Assembly (NCBI RefSeq): GCF_004519315.1
Contig: NZ_SOZE01000016.1
Coordinates: forward strand, 62,001-126,000
Length of the DNA: 64,000 nt
Direction: 5' to 3'
Source: Mucilaginibacter psychrotolerans
GTDB taxonomy: Bacteria; Bacteroidota; Bacteroidia; Sphingobacteriales; Sphingobacteriaceae
Part shown: in pieces, positions 45,134-54,396 of the stretch
Numbering within the stretch: position 1 is the first letter of the stretch
How the letters are laid out: each line of letters starts with the position of its first letter
Translations under genes and position numbers: made by a program
The notes under the pieces: generated by a model
Told to the model about the DNA's origin: nothing
The model's input: only the letters and a program-made list of their open reading frames with translations
Databases searched by the model: none

Positions 45134-45214
45134 TAAAATATTGAGGAATGCCCGCTTCCTTTATTATTTTTGTCGCATTGATTATTCCCGGTATTTAATA
45201 TTTTAACCTTTCAC

Positions 45215-46624
45215 ATGAAGTTTGCCCCTAAACCCCTGCTTACAGCCTTGTTGCTGTCGCTAATGCTTTATTCATGCTCCGTTGTAAAACCGCCGGCACC
45301 GGCCGCCCTCTCAGCCGAGGATATCCCTAAACTTGTACAGCCCGTATCTAACATTGAGGTGCCTGTTAGTGTAGACCTGAAAAGCTATTTTGTGCAGGCC
45401 GAAAATTCGGTGCCGGCAAAATACACAGATAATCAGCAGCCTTGCGAGGGTTTGCGTTATGCTTATACCTTTACGCGTAGTCCGTTCAACATTACGGGCA
45501 GCAGCAATGTTGTCAATTTGAAATTCGTAGGCAGCTATGGTATCAGTGCATCCTATTGTGCCAAGTGCGGCACTTTGTTTGGTGGCGATAACAAATGCCT
45601 GGTACCCACAGTATCTGCGCAATGTGGGTGGGGTACCGAACCTCCTCGAAAAATGGAGATATCCTACCAATCAACCTTCAGCATATCGCCTGATTTTCAT
45701 TTAAGTTCTAAAACCGTACTGTACCCCGCCCCGAAACCCATTGACCGGTGCAATATTCTGATGGGGAATATTGATGTAACCAATAAACTGATAGAATATG
45801 TAAGCGGCCCCTTAAATGACCTTGGTAAACAGGTTGATGCCAAAATTGCGGGCTACAACATCAGGCCGATGGTTGAACAGGTATGGAAAAACATGGCATC
45901 GGAGGTGAAAATTGGCGATGTGGGGTATCTTTCCATCAACCCGCAAACGGTTAGGTTAAGCAAATTCAGTTTAAATGGCTCGGTACTTAACTTCTCAGTT
46001 GGCTTATCGGCTAAGCCTATCGTAACCACTACCAGTGCAAACCTGCCGCTTAAGCCATTACCTAACTTAACCAACTACGCGCCGGCAAATGGTTTCAGTA
46101 TTTACCTGGATCTGCTGGAGAATTACAACCATCTAACCGATGTGGTAAACAAGCAGATCGTAGGCCAAAGCGCACAGGTAGCAGGCAAAGATTTTATTGT
46201 AGACAATACCAAAATATACGGCATTGGTAAGCAGATAGCTATGCAGGTTGATTTTAAAGGCTCTAACACCGGCACCGTTTACCTGGTGGGCACGCCAACT
46301 TACAATGCTACCACGCACGAACTGTCATTCCCCGACCTCACCTTCGACCTGCAAACCAAAGCATGGATACTAAAAGCTGCCAAGTGGATGTTCAACGCCA
46401 AAATAACCGATATGATACGCCAAAAGGCTACCTACAATTTAAGCCAGTTTATTGCAGATAGTAAAACCAGGATACAGAGCGAAATAGCCGGTAATTCAAA
46501 TAAAAATATCCGCCCTGATCTGGCCATTCGCGACATGGATATTATGGCTATTTACCCCACTAGCGAAAAGCTGATCATCCGCACCTTATCCAGCGGGCAG
46601 CTGAGGGTTAAAGCAGTGATGTAA
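45215..46624 (+). CDS. DUF4403 family lipoprotein
   Basis: A 469-residue protein with a lipoprotein signal peptide (LLSLMLYSCS, Cys near residue 21), followed by a large beta-rich body of the DUF4403 type (start QPVSNIEVPVSVDLKSYF, C-terminal LRVKAVM). Four cysteines lie close together near residues 112-130 (YCAKCGTLFGG and CLVPTVSAQCG). Function unknown; most members are outer-membrane or periplasmic. Confidence 0.88.
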   Translation: MKFAPKPLLTALLLSLMLYSCSVVKPPAPAALSAEDIPKLVQPVSNIEVPVSVDLKSYFVQAENSVPAKYTDNQQPCEGLRYAYTFTRSPFNITGSSNVVNLKFVGSYGISASYCAKCGTLFGGDNKCLVPTVSAQCGWGTEPPRKMEISYQSTFSISPDFHLSSKTVLYPAPKPIDRCNILMGNIDVTNKLIEYVSGPLNDLGKQVDAKIAGYNIRPMVEQVWKNMASEVKIGDVGYLSINPQTVRLSKFSLNGSVLNFSVGLSAKPIVTTTSANLPLKPLPNLTNYAPANGFSIYLDLLENYNHLTDVVNKQIVGQSAQVAGKDFIVDNTKIYGIGKQIAMQVDFKGSNTGTVYLVGTPTYNATTHELSFPDLTFDLQTKAWILKAAKWMFNAKITDMIRQKATYNLSQFIADSKTRIQSEIAGNSNKNIRPDLAIRDMDIMAIYPTSEKLIIRTLSSGQLRVKAVM

Positions 46625-46657
46625 GCAGCTTGCCGAAATTCTAAAATAACAAAGTAG

Positions 46658-46681
46658 AGGTCATCCGTTTTGGGGTGGCCT
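46658..46681 (+). terminator. Terminator-like hairpin after the DUF4403 gene
   Basis: AGGTCATCC pairs with GGGTGGCCT (with G-T wobbles), followed by TTATTG. It lies 34 bp after the stop codon. Confidence 0.5.
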
Positions 46682-46766
46682 TTATTGTTTAGTGGCGTGT
46701 TTGTCATCGAACAGCAATCTTGGATGGCAGGTTAAAATGTTTTGGGGCCTTGGTCGTCCTACCTTT

Positions 46767-47945
46767 ATGAAATCACGAGTTTTTAGCGTGTTGATCCTTT
46801 GGCTGCTGATCGACATTTACTTTTTTGCAGCCGTTGAAACACTGTCCCCCGGGCCTGTTGCTTTTTATATTTATTGGGCAGTAGATATTTTCCTGGCTAC
46901 AGGCATAGCTTTTAGCCTGCTAACCGGGCTGCGCAAATTGGTGTCGCCATTTATGTCGCTGATGTTATTGTCGCTGATACCTAAACTTATCGGGGATGTG
47001 TTTTTACTATTAGAAGATTTTACGAGGCTGTTCCGCCATTCTCCCGCCAGGAGCCCGATTGTTAGCGAGTTCGTAGTTGCCGTGGCTTTGATTACGTTCT
47101 TCGCGGTGCTATTCGGTATTACCAAAGGCCGCCACTATTATAAGGTTAGGCGTACCATTTTGTATTTTGAGAACCTGCCGGAGGCGTTTAACGATTTTAC
47201 CATCACGCAGTTATCAGATATACATGCGGGCAGTTTCAGCGATGCTGCGGGCGTGCAAAAAGGCCTGGACTTGGTGAACGCGCAAGGCAGTGATGTGATA
47301 TTGTTCACCGGCGACCTGGTGAATAACCAGGCCAGCGAAATGGATCCCTGGATATCCGCTTTTGCAGGACTGAAGGCACCACTCGGAAAGTTTTCTGTAC
47401 TGGGCAACCACGATTACGGCGATTACATGCAATGGGAAAGCGCAGCAGAAAAGCGCGATAACCTGGTAAGATTAAAGGATGTGCACGCGGAGATAGGCTT
47501 CCGTTTGTTGCTGAATGAAAGGGTGAAGATTGAGAAAGATGGCCGCTCGATAGAATTGATTGGGGTAGAGAATTGGGGCAAGGGCGGTTTCCATAAATAC
47601 GGCGACCTTGACCTGGCAACGGCAAATGTAGCCGATAAGGACTTTAAAATACTGATGTCGCACGATCCTTCGCATTGGGATGCCGTTACATTGGGGCACG
47701 ATCAGCGTATAGACCTTACGCTGGCAGGGCATACACATGGCGCGCAGTTCGGGTTTGAACTATTTGGCTTTAAGTGGAGCCCTATCAAATATGTTTACAA
47801 ACAATGGGCGGGACTATATGAAAAAGCCGGTCGCTACTTATATGTAAACCGTGGTTTTGGCTTTTTAGGGCTTAAAGGCCGTGTAGGCATCTGGCCCGAA
47901 ATAGCCGTGCTGACGCTGAAGCGGAAGCCTGCGCTGGCTGTTTAA
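46767..47945 (+). CDS. Membrane-anchored metallophosphoesterase (YkuE-like)
   Basis: An approximately 392-residue protein with several hydrophobic helices in the first 110 residues and a cytoplasmic-side or exposed calcineurin-like domain. Metal-binding blocks are TQLSDIHAGS, FTGDLVNN, VLGNHDYGDY, LMSHDPSHW and AGHTHGAQFG, as in YkuE/lipid phosphoesterase relatives. The ATG at 46767 is preferred; upstream in-frame ATGs at 46692 and 46737 add a segment not typical of the family. A terminator follows. Confidence 0.88.
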   Translation: MKSRVFSVLILWLLIDIYFFAAVETLSPGPVAFYIYWAVDIFLATGIAFSLLTGLRKLVSPFMSLMLLSLIPKLIGDVFLLLEDFTRLFRHSPARSPIVSEFVVAVALITFFAVLFGITKGRHYYKVRRTILYFENLPEAFNDFTITQLSDIHAGSFSDAAGVQKGLDLVNAQGSDVILFTGDLVNNQASEMDPWISAFAGLKAPLGKFSVLGNHDYGDYMQWESAAEKRDNLVRLKDVHAEIGFRLLLNERVKIEKDGRSIELIGVENWGKGGFHKYGDLDLATANVADKDFKILMSHDPSHWDAVTLGHDQRIDLTLAGHTHGAQFGFELFGFKWSPIKYVYKQWAGLYEKAGRYLYVNRGFGFLGLKGRVGIWPEIAVLTLKRKPALAV

Positions 47946-47995
47946 AGTGAGTCGAAGTAAGTTCTAATCAGTTGTTAAGTTCGGTCTATATATAA

Positions 47996-48024
47996 CAAGA
48001 GCCACCCATTGCGGGCGGCTCTTG
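47996..48024 (+). terminator. Terminator after the YkuE-like gene
   Basis: CAAGAGCC pairs with GGCTCTTG, with additional CCC/GGG pairs inside. It sits 50 bp after the stop codon and is followed by CTGTTT. Confidence 0.7.
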
Positions 48025-48057
48025 CTGTTTAATTGGGCACCTTCTATTTATATGTGA

Positions 48058-49497
48058 TTAATTCACATCAAACCAAAGTTTGGTCGTCAGTACATCGGCA
48101 CCCTGGCTGGCTACAGCAGCTTTGTAGCTTATTCCGTTTAACGATTGCTCCGTACCGGGGTAAATAAACCTTAGTGGCAATTTGCCGCTAAGCGTACCAG
48201 CTACAGCGGGCTGTAGTTGCGGGTAATCTAACCTGCGCCATTCGGCAAATGCTTCTAAGCCCTGCCCAAACAGTGCAAGCCATTTTTGTTCGCCAATAGA
48301 TTTTTTGTAATTGGCGGCATCGTATTGTACCGATGGCTGCGCAACGTATGTTGCAATTGTCGCATCGGCAATGCCGTATTGCTTTAAGGATGCGGTTACC
48401 GCCTGGTTGTAAAGGTCCGCAGCATTTTCGATTGTGAAACCACGTGCTGCAGCTTCTGCACGGTCGAACAATACTTCAGCATAGCTGATAATCACTGCCG
48501 GTGCGCCGGGTGCTAGAAAGTAAGTGCCGGGTTTTGATGTTTTGGTGAAGCCAAGGTTGCTTGCATCACCTACCAATAAGCCGTTAGGGATACCCACGTA
48601 AGTGTTTGGCGTAGCATCCTGTGTTTTGCTGGCGTAAACAGGTAGGCGCGGGTCGTTTAAGGCAAACAACTTATCCACTACGGTTTTGCTGATGCGGTAA
48701 TCGTCGCGGGTATCAAACAGGTTGCTTATTGGGTTTTGGTTTGGTGATGCCAGGTAAACCAGTTGGGCGGTTTCGCTGTTAGCGCTGATGTAGCCGCTGC
48801 CTTCTGCTTGTATATCGGCCAAAACTTGTTTCGCCTTATCCGGTTCGCGGTCGGCTATCCTCAAAGCAATGCGCAAACGCAGCGAATTGGCAAACTTTTT
48901 CCATTGCGCGATTTTGTTGCTGTAGATTACGTCGCCTGCTATTGCCGGGCCTGTAGTACTCAATGCAGCCTGTGCCGTTTTCAGGTCCTCCAGCAAGGCA
49001 AAGTACACATCCTTTTGCTTATCATAAACAGGCGTAAGGTAGGTGCTGATGTTAGTTGCTTGGGTATAAGGGATATCGCCATAATTGTCCGTCAGCAACG
49101 TAAACACCCATGAACGCAAGACAAGTGCCACCCCTTTATAATTAGGGTTTGCCTGTGCATCGGCCAGTTTAATAATCTGGTTAAGGTTTACGATGCTCTT
49201 GGCATAGCCAACGCTCCACAATTCGTTGAATGCGGTATTGGTATAAATATACCTGTCGGGATCAGTGTATTGTATTTTGGCCCAATGCTGTACGAAGAGC
49301 AGGCTGGCATCCATGTTATTGGCTGTACCCCAGTAGGTATCGGCAGTGGCTTTGGTTGCTGCGGTCAGCAAATAATCAGGTTGCGCATTTTGCGATGCAT
49401 TTGGGTTTTGGTTAATTTTTACCAAATCCTTTTTGCAGGAGCTTACCGATAGTAATGTGGCTCCGGCTAATAGTATGGTTGTATATTTAAGTTTCAT
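48058..49497 (-). CDS. SusD/RagB-like outer-membrane lipoprotein (SusD_2 type)
   Basis: A 479-residue lipoprotein, with a signal peptide ending LLSVSSCK and Cys at the lipobox. The helical SusD-like body has typical segments such as VLRSWVFTLLTDNYGDIPYTQA and the end region SIGEQKWLALFGQGLEAFAEWRRLDYP (read as adjacent pieces). SusD proteins sit on the cell surface and capture nutrient ligands for the SusC channel. It follows susC at 5 bp. Because the transcript seems to be controlled by a SAM riboswitch upstream, the ligand may contain sulfur rather than being a sugar. Confidence 0.92.
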   Translation of the reverse strand: MKLKYTTILLAGATLLSVSSCKKDLVKINQNPNASQNAQPDYLLTAATKATADTYWGTANNMDASLLFVQHWAKIQYTDPDRYIYTNTAFNELWSVGYAKSIVNLNQIIKLADAQANPNYKGVALVLRSWVFTLLTDNYGDIPYTQATNISTYLTPVYDKQKDVYFALLEDLKTAQAALSTTGPAIAGDVIYSNKIAQWKKFANSLRLRIALRIADREPDKAKQVLADIQAEGSGYISANSETAQLVYLASPNQNPISNLFDTRDDYRISKTVVDKLFALNDPRLPVYASKTQDATPNTYVGIPNGLLVGDASNLGFTKTSKPGTYFLAPGAPAVIISYAEVLFDRAEAAARGFTIENAADLYNQAVTASLKQYGIADATIATYVAQPSVQYDAANYKKSIGEQKWLALFGQGLEAFAEWRRLDYPQLQPAVAGTLSGKLPLRFIYPGTEQSLNGISYKAAVASQGADVLTTKLWFDVN

Positions 49498-49502
49498 TGT
49501 CG

Positions 49503-52500
49503 TTAGAATTTAAGGTTAACATTAAAGCCGATGTTGCGAACAGTTGGCAGGGTAAGATCTTCCAGGCCCTGGCCATTGCCGGTGTTGAAGGCTGTCTCGG
49601 GGTCGATATTCGGTACGTTTTTATGGATGATCCACAGGTTGCGGCCAACCAGCGATACGGTTGCCGATTGCAACCCTAAGCCTTTAACCCATTGCGAAGG
49701 GAAGGTGTAGCCCAGTTTAACCTCGCGAAGTTTTACGTACGATGCGCTGTAAACAAATGCCTCATCAACATTGGTGAAGCCTTTGTAATAAGATTGTGCC
49801 GGCAAAATAGTGGTATTGGCTGTACCATCTGCTTTAACGCCTTTGAAAATTACGCCATCATCATATACCGTTGCACCTCCCGGTGCGCTTGTGCCTGCAG
49901 CAATTTGCACTGCAGCGGCGGAGGTATTGTTGTTGGGGTAGTAGTAGCTTAAGCCACCATTCGCCGCACCACGCCCGGGTAACGTAGATGCCAATACACC
50001 AGTATAAGTGCCTGTGCGGTTGGTGTTAGAGTAAATAGAACCGCCTATGCGTGCATCCACCAAAAAGCTTAAGTTAACGCCTTTGTAAGTGAAGCTGTTG
50101 TTGATGCTTCCCAACCAATCGGGCGTGTATTTGCCCAGGTATTGTTTTGTAGGATTGATAACCGGCGTGCCATTTGCGCCGATAACGATATTCCCCGAAG
50201 CATCGCGGGTATAAGCGTTACCGAACAAGGTGCCATATGGCTGGCCAACTGCCGCTAATACCTGTACGGTACGGTTGGTGCCCAATATGTAGCTTTGCAG
50301 TTTGCCTTCGTTATCTAAAGAAATTACTTTGCTCTTGTTGCGCGAGTAGTTCACGGTAACATCCCATGTGAAATCTTTAGATTTAAAAGGACTTAAGCCC
50401 AATTGCACCTCAAGCCCCTTGTTATTGATACGGCCGCCGTTAATCAGTTTTTGACTGTAACCTGTGGTTTGGCTTACGTCTACGTTGAGTATCTGGTTAA
50501 CGCTGTTGGTGTTGTAAACGCTCAGATCAAGCCTTACACGATCATGAAAGAAACCGGCTTCAACGCCTGCCTCGCCGGATGTTGTGGTTTCTGGCTTCAG
50601 ATCGGGATTCAGGTTAATACTTGCAGCGCTCTGTTGTGGGTTGGTGCCGAATGGCGCAGTAAAGTTGTAGGTATTGATCAACTGATAAGGTGTAGTTGCC
50701 TTACCCACTTTAGACCAGCCACCACGCAACTTTAAGTAGCTTAAAGTATTGCTTTTTAAGTCCAGGGCTTCAGATAATATTAAACTGCCGTTTACTGATG
50801 GATAAAAGTAAGATAAGCTGGATGAAGGCAAGGTAGAAGACCAGTCGTTACGGCCGGTTAAGTTCAGGAACGCATAATTACGGAAGCCTAATTGTGCCGA
50901 TGCAAAGTAGCTATAGGTTTTTAGTTTGCCGTAGTAGTTAGAAGATACCAGCGGATCGCGCGAGTTACTTAACGTGTACAAACCTGCTACTGCCAGCTTA
51001 GGTGCTATCTGGTCGTTCTGCTCGTTCAAAATAGTGCTGATGTTACCACCTACAAAACCATCGAAGGTGAAATCTTTGTTTATTTTTTTGGTGTATTGCA
51101 AGCGGCCTTCGGTATTGGTTTCGTTAACCGTGTAGGCATCTTCTTCATACGAGCCGAAAGGCGTGCCGTTGGTACCGTAAGCAATCTTGATTTTGCGCCT
51201 GTCGTTATAGTAATCGGTACCGGTACGGAAGTTGGCCGATAAGCCCTCGATTATTTTGTAGTTTAGTTCTATACTACCAATAATGCGGTTTTTGTGCTGC
51301 CCAACGGTGTTCTCGTAAGCAATAAAGTAGGGGTTGCTGTAGTAGCTGTTGTTCCAGTTGAAAGTGTTGCCGTTGGCATCGCGGTAGTTCTTCAGTTGGT
51401 TTACATCTACCTGGCGGCCAAACCAGGTAAATTGCAGCATGGTACTGGTAGCGCGCCTGCCGTATGCGCCCGGCAGGTTATCGGCATCGTCTTTAATATA
51501 ATTAGCGATAGTAGTAATGGTTAGTTTTGAATTGGGCCGGAAGGTAGTGTTCAGTAAGAAAGAGTTTTTGCCTTGTGATGAATTGGGCACTACGCCGGTT
51601 TGATTTAGGTTGTTATACGATAAGCGGTAATCGAATTTATCGCTGCTACCCGCCAGGGAAACACCATTATTGAGCGTAACGCCGGTTTTAAAAAAGTCGC
51701 GCACGTTGTTGGGATGTGCTACGAACGGTGCGGGTTGGCCATTTGAAAAGAACTGCGGAATAAGGCGGCCATCCAGGGCCGGGCCCCAGCTTTCGTCCAC
51801 ACCATCGTTTACACCCGCACCTGCGCCGTTAACGTAACTGAATTTACCGTTAGAGCCCTGGCCATATTCGTTTTGATAATCGGGGAATACCTTCAGCGTA
51901 GCAAACGTGGTGTTTGAGTTGAGCGTAATGCCCGCGCCCTTACTGCCTTTGCCGGTTTTGGTTTTAATGAGGATAACGCCTGCAGCTGCACGGGAACCGT
52001 AAAGTGCGGCAGCGTTTGGCCCTTTCAGCACGCTGATGGATTCGATGTCTTCTGAATTTAAATCGGAGATAGCGTTGGCAAAATCCCTTGAGCCATTCGT
52101 GCCCTGGAACTGGGAATTATCTACAATTACACCATCCACAACAAACAGTGGCTGGTTGTTGCCCGATACCGATGTTTCGCCACGGATAATGATACGGGAT
52201 GAGCCCATATCGCCCTGGCTGCCGGTAACGTTTACACCCGCTATTTTGCCCGATAAGGCGTTGATGAGGTTGGTTTCCTTAGCCTCAGATATGTCCCTCG
52301 ATTTCAGCCCCTGCACCGCATAGCCCAATGATTTTTTGTCTTTTGAGATGTTAAGCGCTGTAACCACCACTTCGTTCAACGAATTGGGTGCTTCTTCCAA
52401 CACTATCTTTAATGGTTCACCGCTGTTGTTTACAGGAATTTCAACCGGGTTGAAACCGATATACGAGATCCGTAATATATCGTTGACGTTCGCCGGGATG

Positions 52501-52691
52501 GTAAATTTACCTTGAAAATCGGTTTGGGTGCCGGTTGTTGTCCCTTTTACGCCGATGCTTACACCGGGTAGGGGTTGCCCGTCGGATTTGGCGGTTACCA
52601 CGCCGCTTATTTTTACAGACTGGGCGTTTGCCTGCTGCAGGGTAAAGAATAGCAATACAATTGCCAGTAACGATTTGTAATTTTTAAACAT
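49503..52691 (-). CDS. SusC/RagA-type TonB-dependent outer-membrane transporter
   Basis: A 1062-residue outer-membrane channel with a signal peptide (cleavage near NANAQS). A carboxypeptidase-D-like domain (KISGVVTAKSDGQPLPGVSIGVKGT, read as pieces) precedes the TonB plug with NEVVVTALNISKDKKSLGY and IIIRGETSVSGNNQPLFVVDGVIV. The barrel ends with a Phe, as expected (NVNLKF). It imports ligands handed on by its SusD partner using TonB energy. It follows the tlpA-like gene by about 320 bp on the same strand, beyond a SAM-I riboswitch. Confidence 0.96.
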   Translation of the reverse strand: MFKNYKSLLAIVLLFFTLQQANAQSVKISGVVTAKSDGQPLPGVSIGVKGTTTGTQTDFQGKFTIPANVNDILRISYIGFNPVEIPVNNSGEPLKIVLEEAPNSLNEVVVTALNISKDKKSLGYAVQGLKSRDISEAKETNLINALSGKIAGVNVTGSQGDMGSSRIIIRGETSVSGNNQPLFVVDGVIVDNSQFQGTNGSRDFANAISDLNSEDIESISVLKGPNAAALYGSRAAAGVILIKTKTGKGSKGAGITLNSNTTFATLKVFPDYQNEYGQGSNGKFSYVNGAGAGVNDGVDESWGPALDGRLIPQFFSNGQPAPFVAHPNNVRDFFKTGVTLNNGVSLAGSSDKFDYRLSYNNLNQTGVVPNSSQGKNSFLLNTTFRPNSKLTITTIANYIKDDADNLPGAYGRRATSTMLQFTWFGRQVDVNQLKNYRDANGNTFNWNNSYYSNPYFIAYENTVGQHKNRIIGSIELNYKIIEGLSANFRTGTDYYNDRRKIKIAYGTNGTPFGSYEEDAYTVNETNTEGRLQYTKKINKDFTFDGFVGGNISTILNEQNDQIAPKLAVAGLYTLSNSRDPLVSSNYYGKLKTYSYFASAQLGFRNYAFLNLTGRNDWSSTLPSSSLSYFYPSVNGSLILSEALDLKSNTLSYLKLRGGWSKVGKATTPYQLINTYNFTAPFGTNPQQSAASINLNPDLKPETTTSGEAGVEAGFFHDRVRLDLSVYNTNSVNQILNVDVSQTTGYSQKLINGGRINNKGLEVQLGLSPFKSKDFTWDVTVNYSRNKSKVISLDNEGKLQSYILGTNRTVQVLAAVGQPYGTLFGNAYTRDASGNIVIGANGTPVINPTKQYLGKYTPDWLGSINNSFTYKGVNLSFLVDARIGGSIYSNTNRTGTYTGVLASTLPGRGAANGGLSYYYPNNNTSAAAVQIAAGTSAPGGATVYDDGVIFKGVKADGTANTTILPAQSYYKGFTNVDEAFVYSASYVKLREVKLGYTFPSQWVKGLGLQSATVSLVGRNLWIIHKNVPNIDPETAFNTGNGQGLEDLTLPTVRNIGFNVNLKF

Positions 52692-53015
52692 GATTTTCTA
52701 ATGAATGGGTCAAAATAATAGCAATACAAATGCATGCAGCTCGCGCTATGGCTTACACAAAAGGTGCAATACCAGCCGGCTTGTTGAATTTGTAAAGAAT
52801 GAAAAGTTGATTTTCTCCGGGGACTTTAAAGCGTTGGCTTACGCCCGGAATCTTGCAGAAGGATTAGCAATAACAACACATAGAAGAGAGGTAGCTAGCC
52901 ATCAGGCTGTTAAAATGTAAGACGGAATTATTAAACCGGGGACTTCGGTAGGGGCTGATAGTAGAAGTGTTCATATGGTATGGATTGTGTAAATTCGATT
53001 TTGGGATTATTGGGA

Positions 53016-53588
53016 TTAATTAAGGGCAACAACAGGTTTGTTTACAAGGCCGTCAATAGCTTTCAGCATGCCGGCAAATTCCCTCGGATCGTATAAGCGG
53101 GTGAGGTAAGCTATCCGGCCATCGCGGTCTATTACCACATTGCGGGTTACGCCGCTTTTTTTGTTGGCAAACCGCCCGAAAATATCGGCACCCGGGTCTA
53201 AGGCCAGCGGATAGCTGATGTTCATTACTTTTTGAAAGGCGGTTACCTTTTCCAGGGGCTCGTCGCGGTCAACCCCTATCAGTATAACGCCTTTGTCTTT
53301 ATAGGACTGCCATACTTCTTTTTCCAGGTGCGGCATTTCTTCACGGCATACGCTGCACCAACTTGCTGTAAATTGCAGAATAACGATTTTGCCCTTCAAC
53401 TGTGCTAATGAAGTTTTTGTGCCGTCGGTAAGTCGCAGGTCAAAATCTGCAGGGGCGAGGTCGCCTGTTTTAACGATGTAGCCACGGTCGGCATCTGCCG
53501 CAGGGGCAGCGGGCGTTACGGATTGGGCACTTGCAAAAAGGCCCGACAGCAAAATAATGCCTGTTAATAATAAGTACTTGTTTTTCAT
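53016..53588 (-). CDS. TlpA-family thioredoxin-like protein, first gene behind the SAM riboswitch
   Basis: A 190-residue periplasmic thiol-disulfide protein with a signal peptide ending LFASAQ. The thioredoxin fold has the redox motif TASWCSVC (Cys78 and Cys81), then the PLALDPG cis-proline-type region and VVIDRDGRIAY. Such proteins reduce or exchange disulfides or thiols in the periplasm. It is the first gene after the SAM-I riboswitch and precedes susC and susD, so it probably prepares or reduces a sulfur-containing ligand. Confidence 0.92.
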   Translation of the reverse strand: MKNKYLLLTGIILLSGLFASAQSVTPAAPAADADRGYIVKTGDLAPADFDLRLTDGTKTSLAQLKGKIVILQFTASWCSVCREEMPHLEKEVWQSYKDKGVILIGVDRDEPLEKVTAFQKVMNISYPLALDPGADIFGRFANKKSGVTRNVVIDRDGRIAYLTRLYDPREFAGMLKAIDGLVNKPVVALN

Positions 53589-53686
53589 ATAGTATTATGC
53601 TGTGCCCCGAATAATGACAAGAAAACGGGAAGAGGGGGGATGACGTAATGAACACCTTTTTCAGGTAGAGCAAATATTTTGCGGAC

Positions 53687-53791
53687 ATTATCTTCTCTGC
53701 ATTGCTGCAGACAGGAATTAGCACCTTTATACCTATGGCGTACAGGTTGCTAAGACATCATCGGGCCTTTCCCTCAGTCTTTCTTGATAAT
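53687..53791 (-). ncRNA. SAM-I riboswitch upstream of tlpA-susC-susD
   Basis: On the minus strand, P1 is ATTATC (53791-53786) pairing with GATAAT (53692-53687). The core shows the SAM-I landmarks in order: GAGGGA, GGCCCGATGATG, AGCAACC, GGTGCTAATTCC, then the P4 hairpin CTGCA-GCAA-TGCAG with a GNRA-type loop. The P2 stem with the kink-turn (AGAC ... GTCT) also fits. SAM-I riboswitches bind S-adenosylmethionine and usually shut off methionine and cysteine genes when SAM is plentiful. The TACATTTG promoter lies just upstream. The short spacer to the tlpA ATG at 53588 shows no strong terminator, so the switch mechanism is unclear. Confidence 0.93.
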
Positions 53792-53811
53792 TATTAAGAA
53801 CGATTACGATG

Positions 53812-53819
53812 CAAATGTA
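53812..53819 (-). promoter_or_regulatory. -7 promoter element TACATTTG of the riboswitch transcript
   Basis: Exact TAnnTTTG match on the minus strand, ending 21 bp before the first base of riboswitch P1. No clear -33 TTG was seen. The palindrome TCTA-N9-TAGA lies just upstream. Confidence 0.6.
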
Positions 53820-53827
53820 TAATTAAT

Positions 53828-53844
53828 TCTACTAATTCCATAGA
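53828..53844. promoter_or_regulatory. TCTA-N9-TAGA palindrome at the tlpA promoter
   Basis: TCTACTAATTCCATAGA lies about 10-25 bp upstream of the TACATTTG element, where a regulator of the -33 region would bind. It shares TCTAT(A/G)G-type words with the sites in front of cysE and between the encapsulin and TlpA-like genes. Low information, so treat as a candidate. Confidence 0.3.
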
Positions 53845-54173
53845 CATTATATAATATTAATGTCATTTACGTTTTACGCTATTGTGCGCTTGTTATTGGA
53901 GGTGGGAGGATGGAATAGGAACCGAGGTTTGAGGTTTTGCAGATTGGATATGACAACAATTGGCCAACAGCAGCTTTTAGGGATTCAGCAGGAGGAATAA
54001 GAGCAGCCAGTGAAGCCAGTTAGCTGTCTTTTTCATTAGGGATAAAGTTTCGGCATTGTTTTAGATGTATATTGATAAGTTGTACTGATGCTCCGGAAAT
54101 CATGACGTAATTGAATACCAGTGTTATTTGTGACACTTCTTAAACATCTTTTTTAGGTGTTACATAAATTCTA

Positions 54174-54191
54174 TAGTATTAATATACTATT
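54174..54191. promoter_or_regulatory. ATAGTAT-TAAT-ATACTAT palindrome upstream of cysE
   Basis: A perfect 7-4-7 inverted repeat preceded by TCTATAG, in the ~808 bp spacer in front of cysE. It may be an operator. The same spacer also holds an imperfect hairpin at 54196-54222 (CACCTTACTTG/ACAAGTAGGTG) and an AGTGT/ACACT pair at 54121-54138. No gene is seen in the rest of the spacer. Confidence 0.35.
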
Positions 54192-54396
54192 ATTGTGCAC
54201 CTTACTTGTAACAAGTAGGTGCTGTTTATCAATGATATTCACAATGTGTTTTATGCCAACGTGTTGTATTAGTTTTTGGACCATTTCCGGCCGTTATGCT
54301 CTGGCTTATCTTGAAAGCGTAGCACCATTTCGCTAAAAAAATACCGCTCAAAATTGCAGCACATTAATTAACCTCTCTCTGTATCTAAGAAATAAC

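Noticed and set aside
52705..52920. 71-codon frame in the spacer between tlpA and susC
   Set aside because: No motif, no neighbours in this direction; the ~320 bp spacer is otherwise empty of supported features.
53589..54396. Possible extra gene in the ~800 bp spacer upstream of cysE
   Set aside because: Apart from the riboswitch, its promoter and palindromes, no frame with coding character was found on either strand.
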